From Cenococcum geophilum 1.58 (Eukaryota > Ascomycota > Dothideomycetes > Gloniales > Gloniaceae), in NCBI GenBank assembly GCA_001692895.1, contig KV748261.1:248001-312000 (forward strand): a stretch of 64,000 bases of DNA. Direction: 5' to 3'. The notes beneath the pieces were generated by a model. It saw only the letters and a program-made list of their open reading frames with translations, was not told the origin of the DNA and did not search any database. Numbering within the stretch: position 1 is the first letter of the stretch; every line of letters begins with the position of its first letter. The position numbers were made by a program, and so were the translations under genes. Of the stretch, positions 37,379-49,049 are shown piece after piece.

Positions 37379-37895
37379 TTGCCCCGGGAGCTTGCGGATA
37401 AGGAGCTTCTTATGTCAGAGGGCGGTTCTTACGATGCTGGAAGTGACAAAAGCAGTAATAAAGACTATAATAATCATTCGGACTGCGACAGTAACAGTAA
37501 CAGTAAGGGAAACGTTCGTGGAGATATTGCGAGGAATAATATATTGAGGAGAAAGAGGAAGGAATGCATGCTGCCCAGGTACCTGGTATGCGAGCATTGC
37601 GGGGAGGAGGCTGATATTACAAAGGACGAAGATGGAGTACGAACTGACACGAGAGTGAAGAGCCTTGAATCTATGCCAATAATCGTTCCTGGTAGGTGAA
37701 CTTGAGACCAACTATGGTAATGGTTGCTGGGTTTATTGGGGTGAGGATGTTGCTGGACCCATAGAGGTTAATGGGAACAAAGAAGAACATCATCCCGAGG
37801 GGTTAGTTTGGACTTGTTGTGGACGGATCGGAGATGCAGACGGTCGTTTACAGGGGCTACGCTGGGCAGTAGACGATAGCAAATACCGTTGCTGA
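37379..37895 (+). pseudogene. Decayed zinc-ribbon-like protein gene
   Basis: The first frame (to about 37690) has an acidic, Ser/Asn-rich N-terminus, a basic RRKRKE patch and LVCEHCGEEADIT. A second frame then continues as GELETNYGNG and EGLVWTCCGRIGDADG to a TGA at 37893-37895. The order CEHCGEE, GELE, EGxVWxCCG matches a fungal family of small Cys-rich proteins with a CxxC...YHPGE...WxCC layout that I know only by pattern. Here the expected second Cys/His segment is missing and the frame changes near 37691, so the copy is probably inactive. No good ATG supports the beginning; the true start may lie upstream or be lost. Confidence 0.5.
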
Positions 37896-38301
37896 AGTTC
37901 GTATACTGACCTTTCGCCCGTTAAATTTCATTAATTACTCTCAGAAGGTATCTTGGTCTTGCGCAAGTATCTTTCGTTATGCACTGGTACGCTCTAGACT
38001 AACCAGAGACCATGGGCGAGCCCTAATTAGTGTGATACAAGAGTTAGCATGCTGAGACCAAGGTGCGTAGAACCAGAAACGATCTGGACATTAATAGCGC
38101 GAGGAACGGAGAAAAAAAAGACATAATACACTTCAGTGCACATACCACATATCTACAGGCCCGGATTACACATACAGACCTCATAAACGCCTATTAGATG
38201 GCGCACGTACGCCAGTGAACCATATGCTTATAGTGAATATTGATCGGAGGAAGACACGCGCTATCCAGTACAATACATAAAGCTCACACATCCTTCGATC
38301 A
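37896..38301. other. Region downstream of GUF1
   Basis: A 400-bp stretch between the decayed zinc-ribbon gene (plus) and the end of GUF1 (minus), so the two genes converge here. No gene or RNA recognised. It presumably carries both 3' ends. Confidence 0.4.
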
Positions 38302-40350
38302 TTAACCCTTAGCCAGAAAACCCTGGAATGCCTTCTGATCAATGGCCACGTTCCCAACAGCTCTCAGCTTCTTCCTTCCCTCCTTTTGTTTCTCGAGTAA
38401 TTTCTTCCTTCTGCTTACATCACTGGCGTGCAGTTTTGCTAACACATCTTTTCTGAATGGCTTGATGGTCCCCCGCGCTACTATCCTCTTCCCTACCGCT
38501 GCTTGAATCACGACCTCAAACATCTGTCGATCGACATGCTGCTTGAATTTCTCTACCCAAGCTCTTCCGAGTCGCTCGACCTGGCTAGTATGCAGAACTC
38601 TCGCGACGGCGTCAACAGGTGCGCCGTTCACAAGGAGCTGCAGCTTGACGATGTTCGAGCGACGGAAGCCTGCGTCTTCGTAGTCAAGTGAGGCATAGCC
38701 TTTCGTTGTGCCTTTCAGCTTACCGAAGAAATCGTCAACAAGGTGGGCGAGCGGGATGTCGTATTTTAGGATGACTTGAGTAGAGGTGAAGAAGCTGAGC
38801 TCTTTCTGCTCGCCGCGGTTGGCTTCGCACAGTTCGATCACCTTGCCGATGTATTCCCCGGGGAAAGTGAGGGTGGCAGAGACGTATGGTTCATGTAATT
38901 CCGCAACCTTCGAATGGTGCACATCCTGGTCGGGAAACTCGGCGGGGTTCGAAATGATGGACTCGGCGCCGTCACGCCAAACGATTTTGAAGGGTACGGA
39001 GGGAGGCGTGATAATAATACTGGCGCCATGTTCTTGGCGCAGACGGTCTTCAAAAACAGAGCAGTGTAGAGTCCCGAGGAAGCCTAACCGCCAACCAGCA
39101 CCCAGGGCATCTGACGACTCTTTTTGTACAGTCACACTCCGATCGTTAAGAACAATCTGGTTGATGCTTTCTTCAAGATGTTCGTAATCGCCTTGGTCGA
39201 CGGGGAATGCCGCTACGAAGACCATAGACTTCGGCTCCTCGAACCCCGGCAGCGGCTGGACTTTTTGTTCGGAACCGATAGTCGTGTAGGTGTCTCCGAC
39301 TTTGGCCTCTTGTGATCGTTTCATGCCAGGGTTGAAGTAGATATACCCGACCTGACCTGCTCGCAGCACAGTCTGAGGTGTCTGATCCGGATACATGATT
39401 CCAACTTCTCCCACAATGTACTTCAGACCAGTGGCGAAGGACGTAATGTGATCTCCGGGTTTAACCTGACCGTCGAATATCCGAACAAGGAGAATAACGC
39501 CCTTGTACACATCGTACCACGAATCCACCAGGAGCAGCCGTAGAGGTCCGGTGTCCCCAACTGGGGCAGGTATTTGCTCAATAACAGTGGGTAAAAGAGC
39601 TTCAACATTTAGACCCGTCTTTGCCGAAACCAAGACTGCTTTCTTCGGGTCCAATTCGAATGTAGTTTGCATCTGCTCGAGAGCTCTCTGAGGATCGGCG
39701 CTTGGCAAGTCGACCTTGTTGATTACCGGCACTAATTGAAGGCCTTGGGAAAATGCGAGATAGAAATTTGCTACGGTCTGTGCCTGGACGCCTTGGCTTG
39801 CATCCACCAGCAAGAGAGCTACAGCTGGATTAGCCATATCGGCCTTTTCAATCGCTCAAGGGACAAATTGTATACCTCCTCCGCAACTCGCATAGCTCCT
39901 TGAGACCTCCGCACGGAAATCCACATGGCCAGGTGTATCCACGAGATGAAGTAGATAGTCCTCTCCCTTGTAGTTGTATATCATAGAACATGTCTGAGCT
40001 TTGACAGTGATGCCACGCTCGCGCTCGACATCTAACTTGTCTAGAATCTGCTTATTCCCGCCGGGTTGAATTGTGCCTGTAAGCTCCAGCAGACGGTCGC
40101 TAAGAGTGCTCTTGCCATGATCAACATGCGCAACTATACAAAAGTTGCGAAACCTTTCTATTGGGATGGCTGCGATCCTTTTCTCTAGATCAGACTGAAC
40201 TCTGTAAGCTTGCGCATTTCTTCGGCTGGTTGAACGGAAAGTCCGGAGGCCAATTGAATTGGGGATGTGGCGGAGAGAGGCATCGAAGTGCGTGGTATTT
40301 GCCCGCCAGCACTGCAGTAGGCTATTCGCAGTCCGAAAGCATGGTCGCAT
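38302..40350 (-). CDS. guf1: GUF1, mitochondrial elongation factor 4 (LepA-type GTPase)
   Basis: Predicted 663-residue ribosome-associated GTPase of mitochondria, orthologous to bacterial LepA/EF4, which promotes back-translocation and supports accurate mitochondrial translation. Exon 1 is 40350-39876 and exon 2 is 39818-38302. The 57-bp intron (GTATAC...CTGTAG with a GCTAAT branch site) restores the family sequence [17 protein letters not shown]. An Arg/Ser-rich, acid-poor N-terminus of about 45 residues fits a mitochondrial presequence. GTPase motifs are AHVDHGKS (74-81), ERGIT (111-115), DTPGH (138-142), NKVD (192-195) and SAKTG. The LepA-specific C-terminal domain ends in [15 protein letters not shown]...FLAKG. 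The open frame extends upstream of 40350 without another ATG. The ATG at 39837 lies inside the intron and is not a real start. The gene is divergent from MAD2 with a 407-bp interval. Confidence 0.95.
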
Positions 40351-40757
40351 GAGTCCGGGGTGGTGGAGTCGTTTTCTATGCTGACAACCTCTCTCGTGCC
40401 CTTTTACCAAGCGTGCGAGGAAAACTTCATGTGCCGTGCCATCTTATCTAATCTCCCCACCTGCCATACTTTCAAGGCTGCATCCTCGCCGAATTTGCCT
40501 GCAAGGGGTCGGCGTTAACACTGCTTTGACACGCTCTTCGCAGATTGCTGGTAAAACCAATTTACAATCATTCATCTATCGAACTCAAATCTGCTTTCTA
40601 CTCTTGCAGAGACAGGCCGCTTTTGCCATCGCACTGTTCAAACACTCCAAGCTCTTCGTCCGTTGCCAAGTCAACAAACCTGTAAACACGAATCGCGAAA
40701 TTCCCTGCCCATCTTCTTGCGACAGCAAGACACTGCATAGAAAATCTTCGAGGAATT
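40351..40757. promoter_or_regulatory. Shared divergent promoter region of GUF1 and MAD2
   Basis: A 407-bp interval between two divergently transcribed start codons. The 120-residue open frame across it (40436-40798) shows no family likeness and overlaps MAD2 exon 1 in another frame, so it is not called. No TATA box or factor site is asserted. Confidence 0.5.
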
Positions 40758-41808
40758 ATGTCTCAATCAAAATTAGTTTCAAAGAAGGATTCCTCTAAGG
40801 TGCACAAGCTTGCGCTGAAGGGTATGTGAGCAATTTCCCAGATCCGCCGAAGAATGCCACGCTAAGTCTTCTTAGGGTCCTCTAAAGTCGTGTCGGAATT
40901 TGTGTGTATCCCATTAAATGCATTACCTCCCCCCAGAATGAGGTTGCTAATCATTTACAGTTTGAGTACTCGATAAATACAATACTGTGCATTAACCGAG
41001 TCTCAATGCCATCATGTGTGCTAATAGACCCATAGGTTCCAGCGGGGCGTCTACCCAGCGGAGGACTTCACAGCGTAAGTACCTAGAGAGTTTCAGCTGT
41101 AAATTGGCTGTACTAATAAAGCACTCAGTGTCAAGAAATATGGCTTGACGATGATGGGTGAGTTTTAGCTCGTTCTTTCTACTGGAGATGTGCACTCGCT
41201 GATGCGCTCCAAGTTACCGCCGACGACCAAGTCAAGGCCTACGTCAAGAAAATAATGTCGCAGCTTAAAGAGTGGATGTACGGCGGCAAAATCTCGAAGT
41301 TAGTTGTTGTGATTACTAGCAAAGAGACGGGAGAGCACGTGGAGAGATGGCAGTTTGATGTTAGTTTTGTCTTTCGCCCCACCAAGGCCTTACTAACTTT
41401 GGAAGGTTCAAATATTCGGCAAATCTTCAAAGAGCAGGTCGTCTAAGAAAGCCTCAGACAAGGAGAATGCGGCACCGGAGTGAGACTAGCTTTATGACGG
41501 ATTTCGTTTGATATGTCCCCCCACTGACAGCAAGTAGGGCCGTAGAGCCACCTGTCGAGAAGACGGAGCAGGAGATTCAGGCCGAGATTCAGTCAATCTT
41601 TCGTCAGATCACGGCATCCGTCACATTTCTGCCAATGCTTGACGGTAACTGCACTTTTAATGTCCTGGTGTACGCAGATGCGGATTCGGACGTCCCGATG
41701 GAATGGGGAGATAGCGACGCAAAAGAGATCAAGAATGGAGAGAAGGTGCAGTTGAGGAGCTTCAGTACGAGTAACCACAGAGTGGATACACTTGTAAGCT
41801 ATAGGTAG
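40758..41808 (+). CDS. mad2: MAD2, spindle assembly checkpoint HORMA protein
   Basis: Predicted 225-residue HORMA-domain protein that, at unattached kinetochores with MAD1, converts to the closed form binding CDC20 and inhibits the APC/C. Eight exons: 40758-40821, 40876-40901, 40961-40986, 41036-41074, 41129-41157, 41214-41359, 41406-41479 and 41535-41808. The seven GT-AG introns are only 46-59 bp; several show TAC-TAAC or GCTAAT-like branch sites. The joined protein reads LALKGSSKVVSEFFEYSI, then KISKLVVVITSKETGEHVE, FRQITASVTFLPML, LVYADADSDVPMEW and finally FSTSNHRVDTLVSYR, all family hallmarks including the C-terminal safety-belt strands. A Ser/Lys-rich insert (SSKSRSSKKASDKENAAPE) after QIFGK is usual in moulds. 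Four consecutive exons are 26-39 nt long, so gene finders may miss them. Confidence 0.95.
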
Positions 41809-44391
41809 GTGACTTAGTCCCTAGATGTATTGGTCGTAGCTGACGGTGGTGTAGGCTTGCGGACTGATATTGTCATTGGGGAATTTTCTTTTGGATCGAA
41901 TGATATGGAGTTTGTGATCGGGACCAATGGGGTGGAGTATGCGGATTCGTGGATACCATTGTAATTTGCCTCTAAAATCATATTTTGCAGACACTTCCAA
42001 CTTATTCAACTGCTACTCGGACATCTCTACTTCAAATGTGTGAGACCTGAACTAGCTAAGTTGGCAGGTCTGATATGACCGCAGAGCATCTATCGCGCAA
42101 AGGACGCTAAAATTTGGCTTCTTTCCTATGAGATAGACGCATCTAAGAATACATACCAAGAATACCACTAATAGTAGCGATGGCAAGGTTAGTATGGTTC
42201 AGATACGTATTGTGCTGCAAGTTTTAGCGAGTAGATGGCTCTGGAAGACGGTCAAGCGGCAAGGATAACAGGCCGTTAGGGCAGATTATATGCACGGAGG
42301 AAATGTTGTCTGTGACGAGCCGATTATCTAACTACATAGTATTTTCCATTGCCTATAGAGCAAAAGTAGAGCAGGTTTTGGTCGAATATGGCCCGAAATT
42401 CTACGGAGGCGGTACCTCAACGGCGGTGCGGCTCCGTCTGCCACTCATAGAGGGCAATTTCCACAGGTCTGCATTCGGTCCTGTGACGATTTGGCTGGCT
42501 GGCTGAGGCAGGTGGTGGAGCGCGCGGCTGGCCTGGCTTGGCGGTGACTAGATTTTCTCAGGGGGTGCGAGGGTTCGAGTGAATAGCGAGGACGAATGGG
42601 TAGGATGCGGCTGATGTTGAGTTCCCAGGGCGATTATAGGACGGATTCGTCTTATTCAGCAGCAATGGCATGATGCAGACACATTGGTAGAGGCAGAGGT
42701 CCATACTTGGCCGGACAATATTGCACGATAGGCGCGGGAGGGGTGTTAATAGATGACGACAATATTTTAATTTCACAGTAGCCGCTATCGAGGATCAATT
42801 GATAGGAGCAAGTATTTATCCTGCATATAGGCTGGTCGGACAAGGCGATGCTTGTCTTGCATGACTTTGCATAGATCTAAAATGTTGTCCTTGGCCATGA
42901 CTATTGAAGTTTAGGGCGCCACCATTCGTTTTCTATCTCATCCTCGGACTCGTCTCTCCATCTTCTGTTACCGCAGCGGCATAAGTCGGCTCGCCGGCGA
43001 CGTGCATCAATAGGATCTATCTCAAAAGCTTGTACCCAGACCTTCGCCGTGTCTCTTGATCGTCGCCGATCAGTGTGGGAACGGCTGGCAAGACCTTGGG
43101 AGGCTCTACTACGTAGTAAGCAATGCACACAAGCAATAAGTACGGTTCCAATCCAATGTGGATAGCTTCAGGGGTTACAGCCAACCGTCAGCTGGGGTTG
43201 TACGGGCGTGGCTTGTCTTGGCTCTGCAAGTTCAGCAGACCACGCTTTCGCTTGTCCCAGCTAGTGTCGCGTGTCCCAACTTGACCGGCTTGTTATCTCA
43301 GCGTGTCCAACTTGTCTCTGCCCCTGTAGGACGCGCCGGTGGAAGCACTCCTGGGTGCTCTCTGCATGCCCTGGCTGGTGTGCCTGGATGGCCTCGATAC
43401 CTAGGAATAGCACTCGCTTCGACACCGCTGCTTCCCTATCATCATGTTTCTCTGTACCGTCTCAGCCCGCCGTGTCCGGATGCCTACCTGGGTGGACGCT
43501 CGACTGCAGTTCGATGATTGCAGTTCAATGATTGCTTCCCTGCCCCCTTATTGTATTATTGTGGGCGTGAAATGCATGTTCGATAGCGCGCATTCTTTTA
43601 ATGGTAAAGTCCATCATCTGCTGAGTAGGGTGGGGTGGGATGGAGGTTGAAGGTTTGACGAACTACCTTCTTCTCAACACTCCGGCAACAACCTCACGCA
43701 GCGCTCCAGACATGACGGAACTTCTCTGTCCCGCGCAGGCGAGCGGATCCGCGTGATGACAAGGAATTCACATTAATCACCGGCCAGGATTCGGCGCCAC
43801 CATTCTCTCGCCAAGTGGGCAGCTAAACCGTGTTGCGGAAGGGGGCATGCAGCTGAGGTCAACTGCCCGGGTGGGCCAAAACAGACGGACGCCGCCTTGC
43901 GCCACAAAAGAGCTATTGGCACCAGGAAAACGGCTGTAATGGCATTTGCTCCCCCTCTCCCTTGGACCAAATAGCCATTCTACAGCTCCATTTATCCTTG
44001 CCGTCTATCCTATTTTCTCTCACTGAGTTTCCCCAACCCCCCCACGCTCGCTGCCCATTCCCCTACGCTTTTAGCTTCGTGCGCGTTCTAGTCTCTCATT
44101 TCTGCTGCTCGATACCATGCTTTGAGTCTTTCGCTCCTGTCTACTTTCAATCATCCGTCTGTCGTTCCCTCCGGCGCAATTCCACTCACTTAGCTTCTTA
44201 GCTGGAGCTGGCCATCCATTATTTTTACCTCTACCAGCCGTCAATTGAAGTCTGATCAGCAACTCTCTGGCATCCTGCTCTACATCTCAACCTCCTGGCG
44301 CGGTCCGGCGCTCTAGCCGAGCAGCGAAGCAGAACAATCTACAGCCGAATTGCAGGAATAAACGCTTTTTTGTTTTCACACACTCGTTATC
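41809..44391. other. Long gene-poor interval before the glycosyltransferase gene
   Basis: A 2.6-kb interval of ordinary composition with no gene I can support. A minus-strand open frame at 42901-43128 (Arg-rich, acidic end) has no ATG and no domain. The plus-strand stretch 43158-43650 has several overlapping frames with repeated CTTGTCC/CCAACTTG-like words but no recognisable protein. The last 400 bp are pyrimidine-rich with CT tracts (44000-44290), consistent with the promoter and long 5' leader of the next gene. Confidence 0.45.
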
Positions 44392-47188
44392 ATGTCAATG
44401 CTAAAGGGTTACTTTACCCCGGCGCGGGAAGATGCCCAGGGAAAGAAATCGGAGAAGGCCGTGGAAATGTCAGAATCACCACGCATGCCAATTTCACCGC
44501 AACTCCAACAACCGCAGGCCCCAGCCTGGAGAACAGCTCCGTCATCACCTTACGCATCGAGGCCTGGGTCAATTTACCCAGTTGGAGATTTCCGAAACGC
44601 TGCTATGGAAGAGATCAACGAGATCAAGTGCGATGTAATGGTGAACTGGCTTCATTCGCAGCAGGAGGAAAAGCTGTGGACCACGGGTGAGCCCGAGGAG
44701 GGGGTAGTGCTGAAGATGTCAAGAGGGAAATATACATGCAGCCCACCCGATCTAGCTGATGAACCCGTGGGCTTCTTCAAAGCAGTAGAGACCTTGAACG
44801 TCCGGGTATTTATACTGAATTGTCTTCATGAGCCGTGCTGACTGGTCTAGGTCGCTATGACGGTGAATACCCGAGTCATCAAGATCCTGCTACACTCCAA
44901 CGATATGCCTTACGTGGAAATTCAACCTGGTCTTCGGTTACAGGTTCTTCCTGACATGTCCTATCTCCCTCGGTGTCAGAAACATCAATTTGCCGCCTTC
45001 ATCGCAGATAGAGGTATCCTAGTTGTATGGGAGGATGAGCCGAAGAAGCTTCTTGCTCGAGCCGACACAATCCAGGAAGCATTGATGAAGATGATCTGGG
45101 GGAACGAATCGGCTTATCCTGAAGAAAACGAAAAGAAAGAGCCAGCGACGGAAGTATCAGCTGTAGATGCGGAGGATCCCGAAAACCAGCCAGAAGAGAA
45201 ACCTCGTCGAATAGTTCTCATCCAGCCCATGCTGGGCGCAGCCACTCTCCTTCTGACTATCCTTGCTATCGGGTCTGGATGGCGTCAAATTGCCATCGAA
45301 ACCTACGTCGACCGGAATTACGCGCGTGCCGCGTTCGCTGCTGTCGCACTGCCGCAGATGTGGTTGGCATTGGTAAGATGTACCATATGAGGAAGACCGA
45401 GGGTGAACCACGGGAACCACGCTAACATGTCAATAGTTCTTTTTCCAAGCTCTTGCAGGAAACGTCGCACAGTTGATCGGTCCAATTGGGCAGATGGCCC
45501 AGAACTCGAAATTCTATTCTGGTATTGCACCACGCCGTCTTGAGCGAGATACGGTGGGCAGCTCACTTCCCCACATTACTATCCAAGCGCCAGTGTACAA
45601 GGAAGGCCTTCATTCAGTTATTGAACCGACGATTAGATCAATAAAGGCGGCTATTTCAACATACGAAATGCAAGGCGGGACAGCCAACATTTTCGTTAAC
45701 GATGATGGTATGCAATTAATCTCTGAAGAGGATGCCAGGGCTAGACAAGACTTTTACGACGAACACAATATTGGATGGGTTGCACGACCGAAGCACAACC
45801 CTAAGCCAAAAGACGGCGAGCAACCATTCCTTCGAAGAGGTAAATTTAAGAAGGCTTCGAACATGAACTACGCAATGTGGGTCAGCAACAGAGTCGAAGA
45901 GAAGCTTAATCGGCTTCATCGTCCACAGACCTGGAATCAGCAAGATGAGAACGCCGCCTACCGAAAGGCCCTGGCCGAGATTGTTGCTGATGATGAAGGC
46001 CGGACATGGGCTGACGGAAACATTCGGATAGGAGATTATATTCTGCTCATCGACTCTGACACCCGTGTGCCCACTGATTGCTTTTTGGACGCTGTCAGCG
46101 AAATGGAACGGTCACCACAAGTCGCAATTATCCAATTCTCTTCCGGAGTCATGAATGTTACGGAGAGTTTCTTCGAGCGCGGTATAACTTTCTTTACGAA
46201 TCTTGTCTATACTCAGATCCAGTATGCTGTGGCCAACGGAGACGTTGCACCTTTTGTAGGCCATAATGCCGTTCTTCGTTGGTCCGCTTTGCAGGAAATC
46301 GCATATGATTGTGAAGACGATCATCGGGAGAAATACTGGTCTGAAGCCACCGTGTCCGAAGATTTTGACATGGCACTTCGTCTGCAAACCAGTGGCTATC
46401 TGGTGCGACTGGCTGCATACACCGGCCAAGGTTTCAAAGAAGGTGTATCGCTTACCGTCTACGATGAACTCGCCCGATGGGAAAAATATGCATATGGCTG
46501 CAACGAACTCATTTTCCACCCGATCCGCTACTGGCTCACGAGGGGCCCTTTTACGAAGCTCTTCCGAAACTTTATAGCCTCTAACATGCCGCTTCCATCC
46601 AAAATCACCATCCTCGCATACATCGGGACCTACTATGCGCTTGGTTCGGCTTGGATTCTCACACTCATGAACTACTTCCTAATAGGCTGGTTCAACGGTT
46701 CGCTGGACCATTACTACATCGACAGCTTCAAGGTCTACTTCGCTATCATCGTTGTGTTCACCGCTCTCGGAAACGTGGCTCTCGCTATTCTCCGCTATCG
46801 AATCGAGGAGAAATCTCTTTTCGCAGCTTTCATTGAAAACTTCAAATGGATCCCGCTCCTCGTTGTTTTCCTCGGCGGCATTTCGTTGCACGTGTCCCAG
46901 GCGCTACTGTGTCACATGTTCAGCATTGATATGTCGTGGGGCGCCACAGCGAAGGAGGTTGAGAATATTACTTTCTTTGAAGAAATCCCTAGGGTCATTA
47001 GTAGATTCAAGTTTACCTTTCTCTTCTGCATTACTATGACAGCTATGATGATTGTGGTAGCAAGATTTGTGCCGGAGATGTGGCGCATCAACTTCTTCAC
47101 ACCCATCTGGCCTCTATCGAGCATTGTCTTCTGTCATTTCTTCTTGCCGATTGCGCTGAATCCGAATCTAATGTTGTTCACCTGGTAG
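44392..47188 (+). CDS. Processive family 2 glycosyltransferase, membrane protein
   Basis: Predicted 895-residue membrane glycosyltransferase of the GT2 group (cellulose/chitin-synthase-like fold). It resembles the fungal GT2 enzymes reported to affect hyphal growth on solid surfaces in plant pathogens; the polysaccharide made is unknown. Exons 44392-44805, 44851-45372 and 45437-47188 join in frame across introns of 45 and 64 bp. A soluble N-terminal domain of about 255 residues is followed by two helices (about 259-282 and 296-325) and the catalytic domain: VNDDG (399-403), IDSDTRVP (517-524), VGHNAVLRW, VSEDFDM (618-624) and ARWEKYAYGCNE, which occupies the place of the usual QxxRW. Four to six C-terminal helices follow to PNLMLFTW. 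All acidic catalytic motifs are present. An open stretch after the stop (to 47367) is protein-like, so the C-terminus is uncertain. Confidence 0.92.
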
Positions 47189-47715
47189 ATGGCAGGATCG
47201 TGCTTGAACTCTTTTCTCCAGCGACATTACAGGCGTTCAAGGGCGTTACGATAGCTGGAATGTCCTTTGTCATCTTCTACTTCCTTATCTTCAACGACTT
47301 TCTCTTTGGCTACGACACTTATTTCTTCCAATCTCTCTTTAACGCGCACAGAGCTAAGGAAACGTAGATGAGGAGATAAACTAAACAGGGCGTTTGTATA
47401 TAGACTGGACTTCGGGTAATTACCCGCAACTGGGTTTGAGGTGCTTATACATTTGAAGGTATTGTAATGAATAATCAAGATTATTGTATAAATTTGCCTT
47501 TGGAGTTGGTTGATGTGTTTACGTATGTATTGGAAGTGTGTGGCGTCCTTCCCGTACAAATCCGTACTTGAAATGGTCCAGTGCCCGGGTGCACGTGGGC
47601 TGCCCTCGAAAGTTACCTACCTTCCCTTCACGTCCCGGGCTTGAGTAAGCCCTCAAAGGCTCCTACTTGACATTCGCTATGGCTTCTTCCACTTTACTCT
47701 TCCCCTTATGCCATC
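47189..47715. other. 3' flank of the GT2 gene and promoter of the CCC1-type gene
   Basis: The frame ending at 47367 (47230-47367, hydrophobic) may be leftover C-terminal coding sequence of the GT2 gene in a shifted frame. The remainder is non-coding. A CACGTG lies near 47591 in the putative promoter of the transporter gene. No regulator is assigned. Confidence 0.4.
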
Positions 47716-48807
47716 ATGGTACTCGTCTCCATCAAAAACCTCTTCTTTCCCCCGAAACCGCTCTTCGGTACTCGGCGGTACTCGGCCGTCGACCTCGAAA
47801 GTCCCTCCACAGTCCCTGCGTCCGCTTCTAGATATTCGAGTGATTATGGGCATTCGTCCGAGTCTACATGCTTTCTTGACAAGACCGAAGCCGGCGTGGA
47901 TCCATTAACATCGAACTCATCAGTACATGCACCATCAAGTTCGCGGAGCTCGATCGATCCCCGTGTCATATCAGATGCGACAATCGGCCTCTCGGATGGC
48001 CTCACTGTGCCTTTTGCTCTCACAGCCGGGCTGTCAGCCCTTGGGAGCAGCAGAATCGTCATCTTCGGAGGCCTGGCTGAGTTGATTGCGGGTGCAATTT
48101 CCATGGGGTTGGGCGGCTGGTTGGCCGCGAGGGGCGAAGCGTACAGTCCCTCTCCACTCCGTTTCTGTCTTTCCTCTGCTCTTCCCCACTCTAGAGACGC
48201 AAGACTGGGAGTTTGGACTTGATTCGATGTTAGCTGACATATCTACTGTCTCAATAGCGAAGCCTATACCTCCACCCTCCATAGTACCCAGCTACTTGTC
48301 CGCCGCTCCCCATCCACCGCTATATCGCTCGCCCATGATATTTTGCAGCCATACGTCTCACCGGACAATGCCAGCGAGCCCTGCGGCCTGAAGATCACGT
48401 CTGACGAGGCACTACTAACGGCCTTTATAATGCGCTTCCATCACAATCTCCCTGAGCCATCGTCTACACGAGGGGCCTGGATCTCGGCCGGCACGATTGC
48501 CGCTGGTTATTTTATTGGCGGCTTCATCCCTTTACTGCCTTACTTTTTCATTGGTGAGGTCGGAAAAGCGTTTTGGTGGAGCGTGGGACTGATGCTTTTC
48601 GCTCTCCTTGCGTTTGGTTGGGGAAAGACGTGGATTACAATTTCAGCAGCATGGAATGGAAGTATGAACGTGGGAGAGAGCGTTAGACAGAAGAACATGA
48701 TTTGGAAGTGCATGGGGGGTGGTATGCAGATGGTAGTACTAGGAGGGATTGCAGCCGCTGCGGCGACGGGTCTCGTGAAGGCTTTTGATAATGCTGGTGC
48801 TGGATAA
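47716..48807 (+). CDS. CCC1/VIT1-type vacuolar iron or manganese transporter
   Basis: Predicted 324-residue five-helix transporter of the vacuolar iron transporter family, which moves cytosolic Fe2+ or Mn2+ into the vacuole for detoxification and storage. Exons 47716-48140 and 48258-48807 are joined across a 117-bp GT-AG intron that restores AARGEAEAYTSTLHSTQLLV. A Ser-rich cytosolic N-terminus of 80 residues precedes DATIGLSDGLTVPFALTAGL (helix 1) and AELIAGAISMGLGGWLAARG (helix 2). The cytosolic metal-binding loop carries the GEAE start and FIMRFHHNLPEP. The last three helices include GYFIGGFIPLLPYFFIG. The family's acidic and glycine-rich features are intact. Fungal CCC1 genes are commonly repressed in low iron through HapX/CCAAT factors; I see no decisive site here. 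Confidence 0.92.
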
Positions 48808-49049
48808 AGCTGGGTAAATAGCCATGTTATAATATATGTATCTAAGCGGCAACATGAAGTTTTTACTATACAGAAATGCTGCGATCGGTGGCTAGGAAGC
48901 CACGGTTCGATTTTCTGTAAAGTGCAGGGTAGCTCTTCGAGCTCATTTTCAAATTCCTACCTAGAGCTTCCAAAGACCTTTAGAGCAGCAGCTCCATTCA
49001 TCAATTCAGCGCCGCACTCTCAACTTCGCATTGCTCCTCTGCTCATAGC
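48808..49049. other. Short intergenic region between convergent genes
   Basis: The 3' ends of the CCC1-type gene (plus) and of the metalloprotease pseudogene (minus) face each other here. Nothing else is seen. Confidence 0.4.

Noticed and set aside
38302-39837. A separate 511-residue gene starting at the ATG at 39837, or a frameshifted GUF1
   Set aside because: A 57-bp intron (39819-39875) with good splice and branch sites restores the exact LepA family sequence, so this is one intact spliced gene and the ATG is intronic.
40436-40798. 120-residue plus-strand frame between GUF1 and MAD2
   Set aside because: It lacks any domain, overlaps MAD2 exon 1 in another frame and spans the divergent promoter.
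42901-43128. Arg-rich minus-strand frame, possible small gene or last exon
   Set aside because: No ATG, no domain, and no convincing upstream exon through 43.8 kb; left as intergenic.
43158-43650. Overlapping plus-strand frames in the gap before the GT2 gene
   Set aside because: Several frames are open at once, composition is repetitive, and no family motif is visible.
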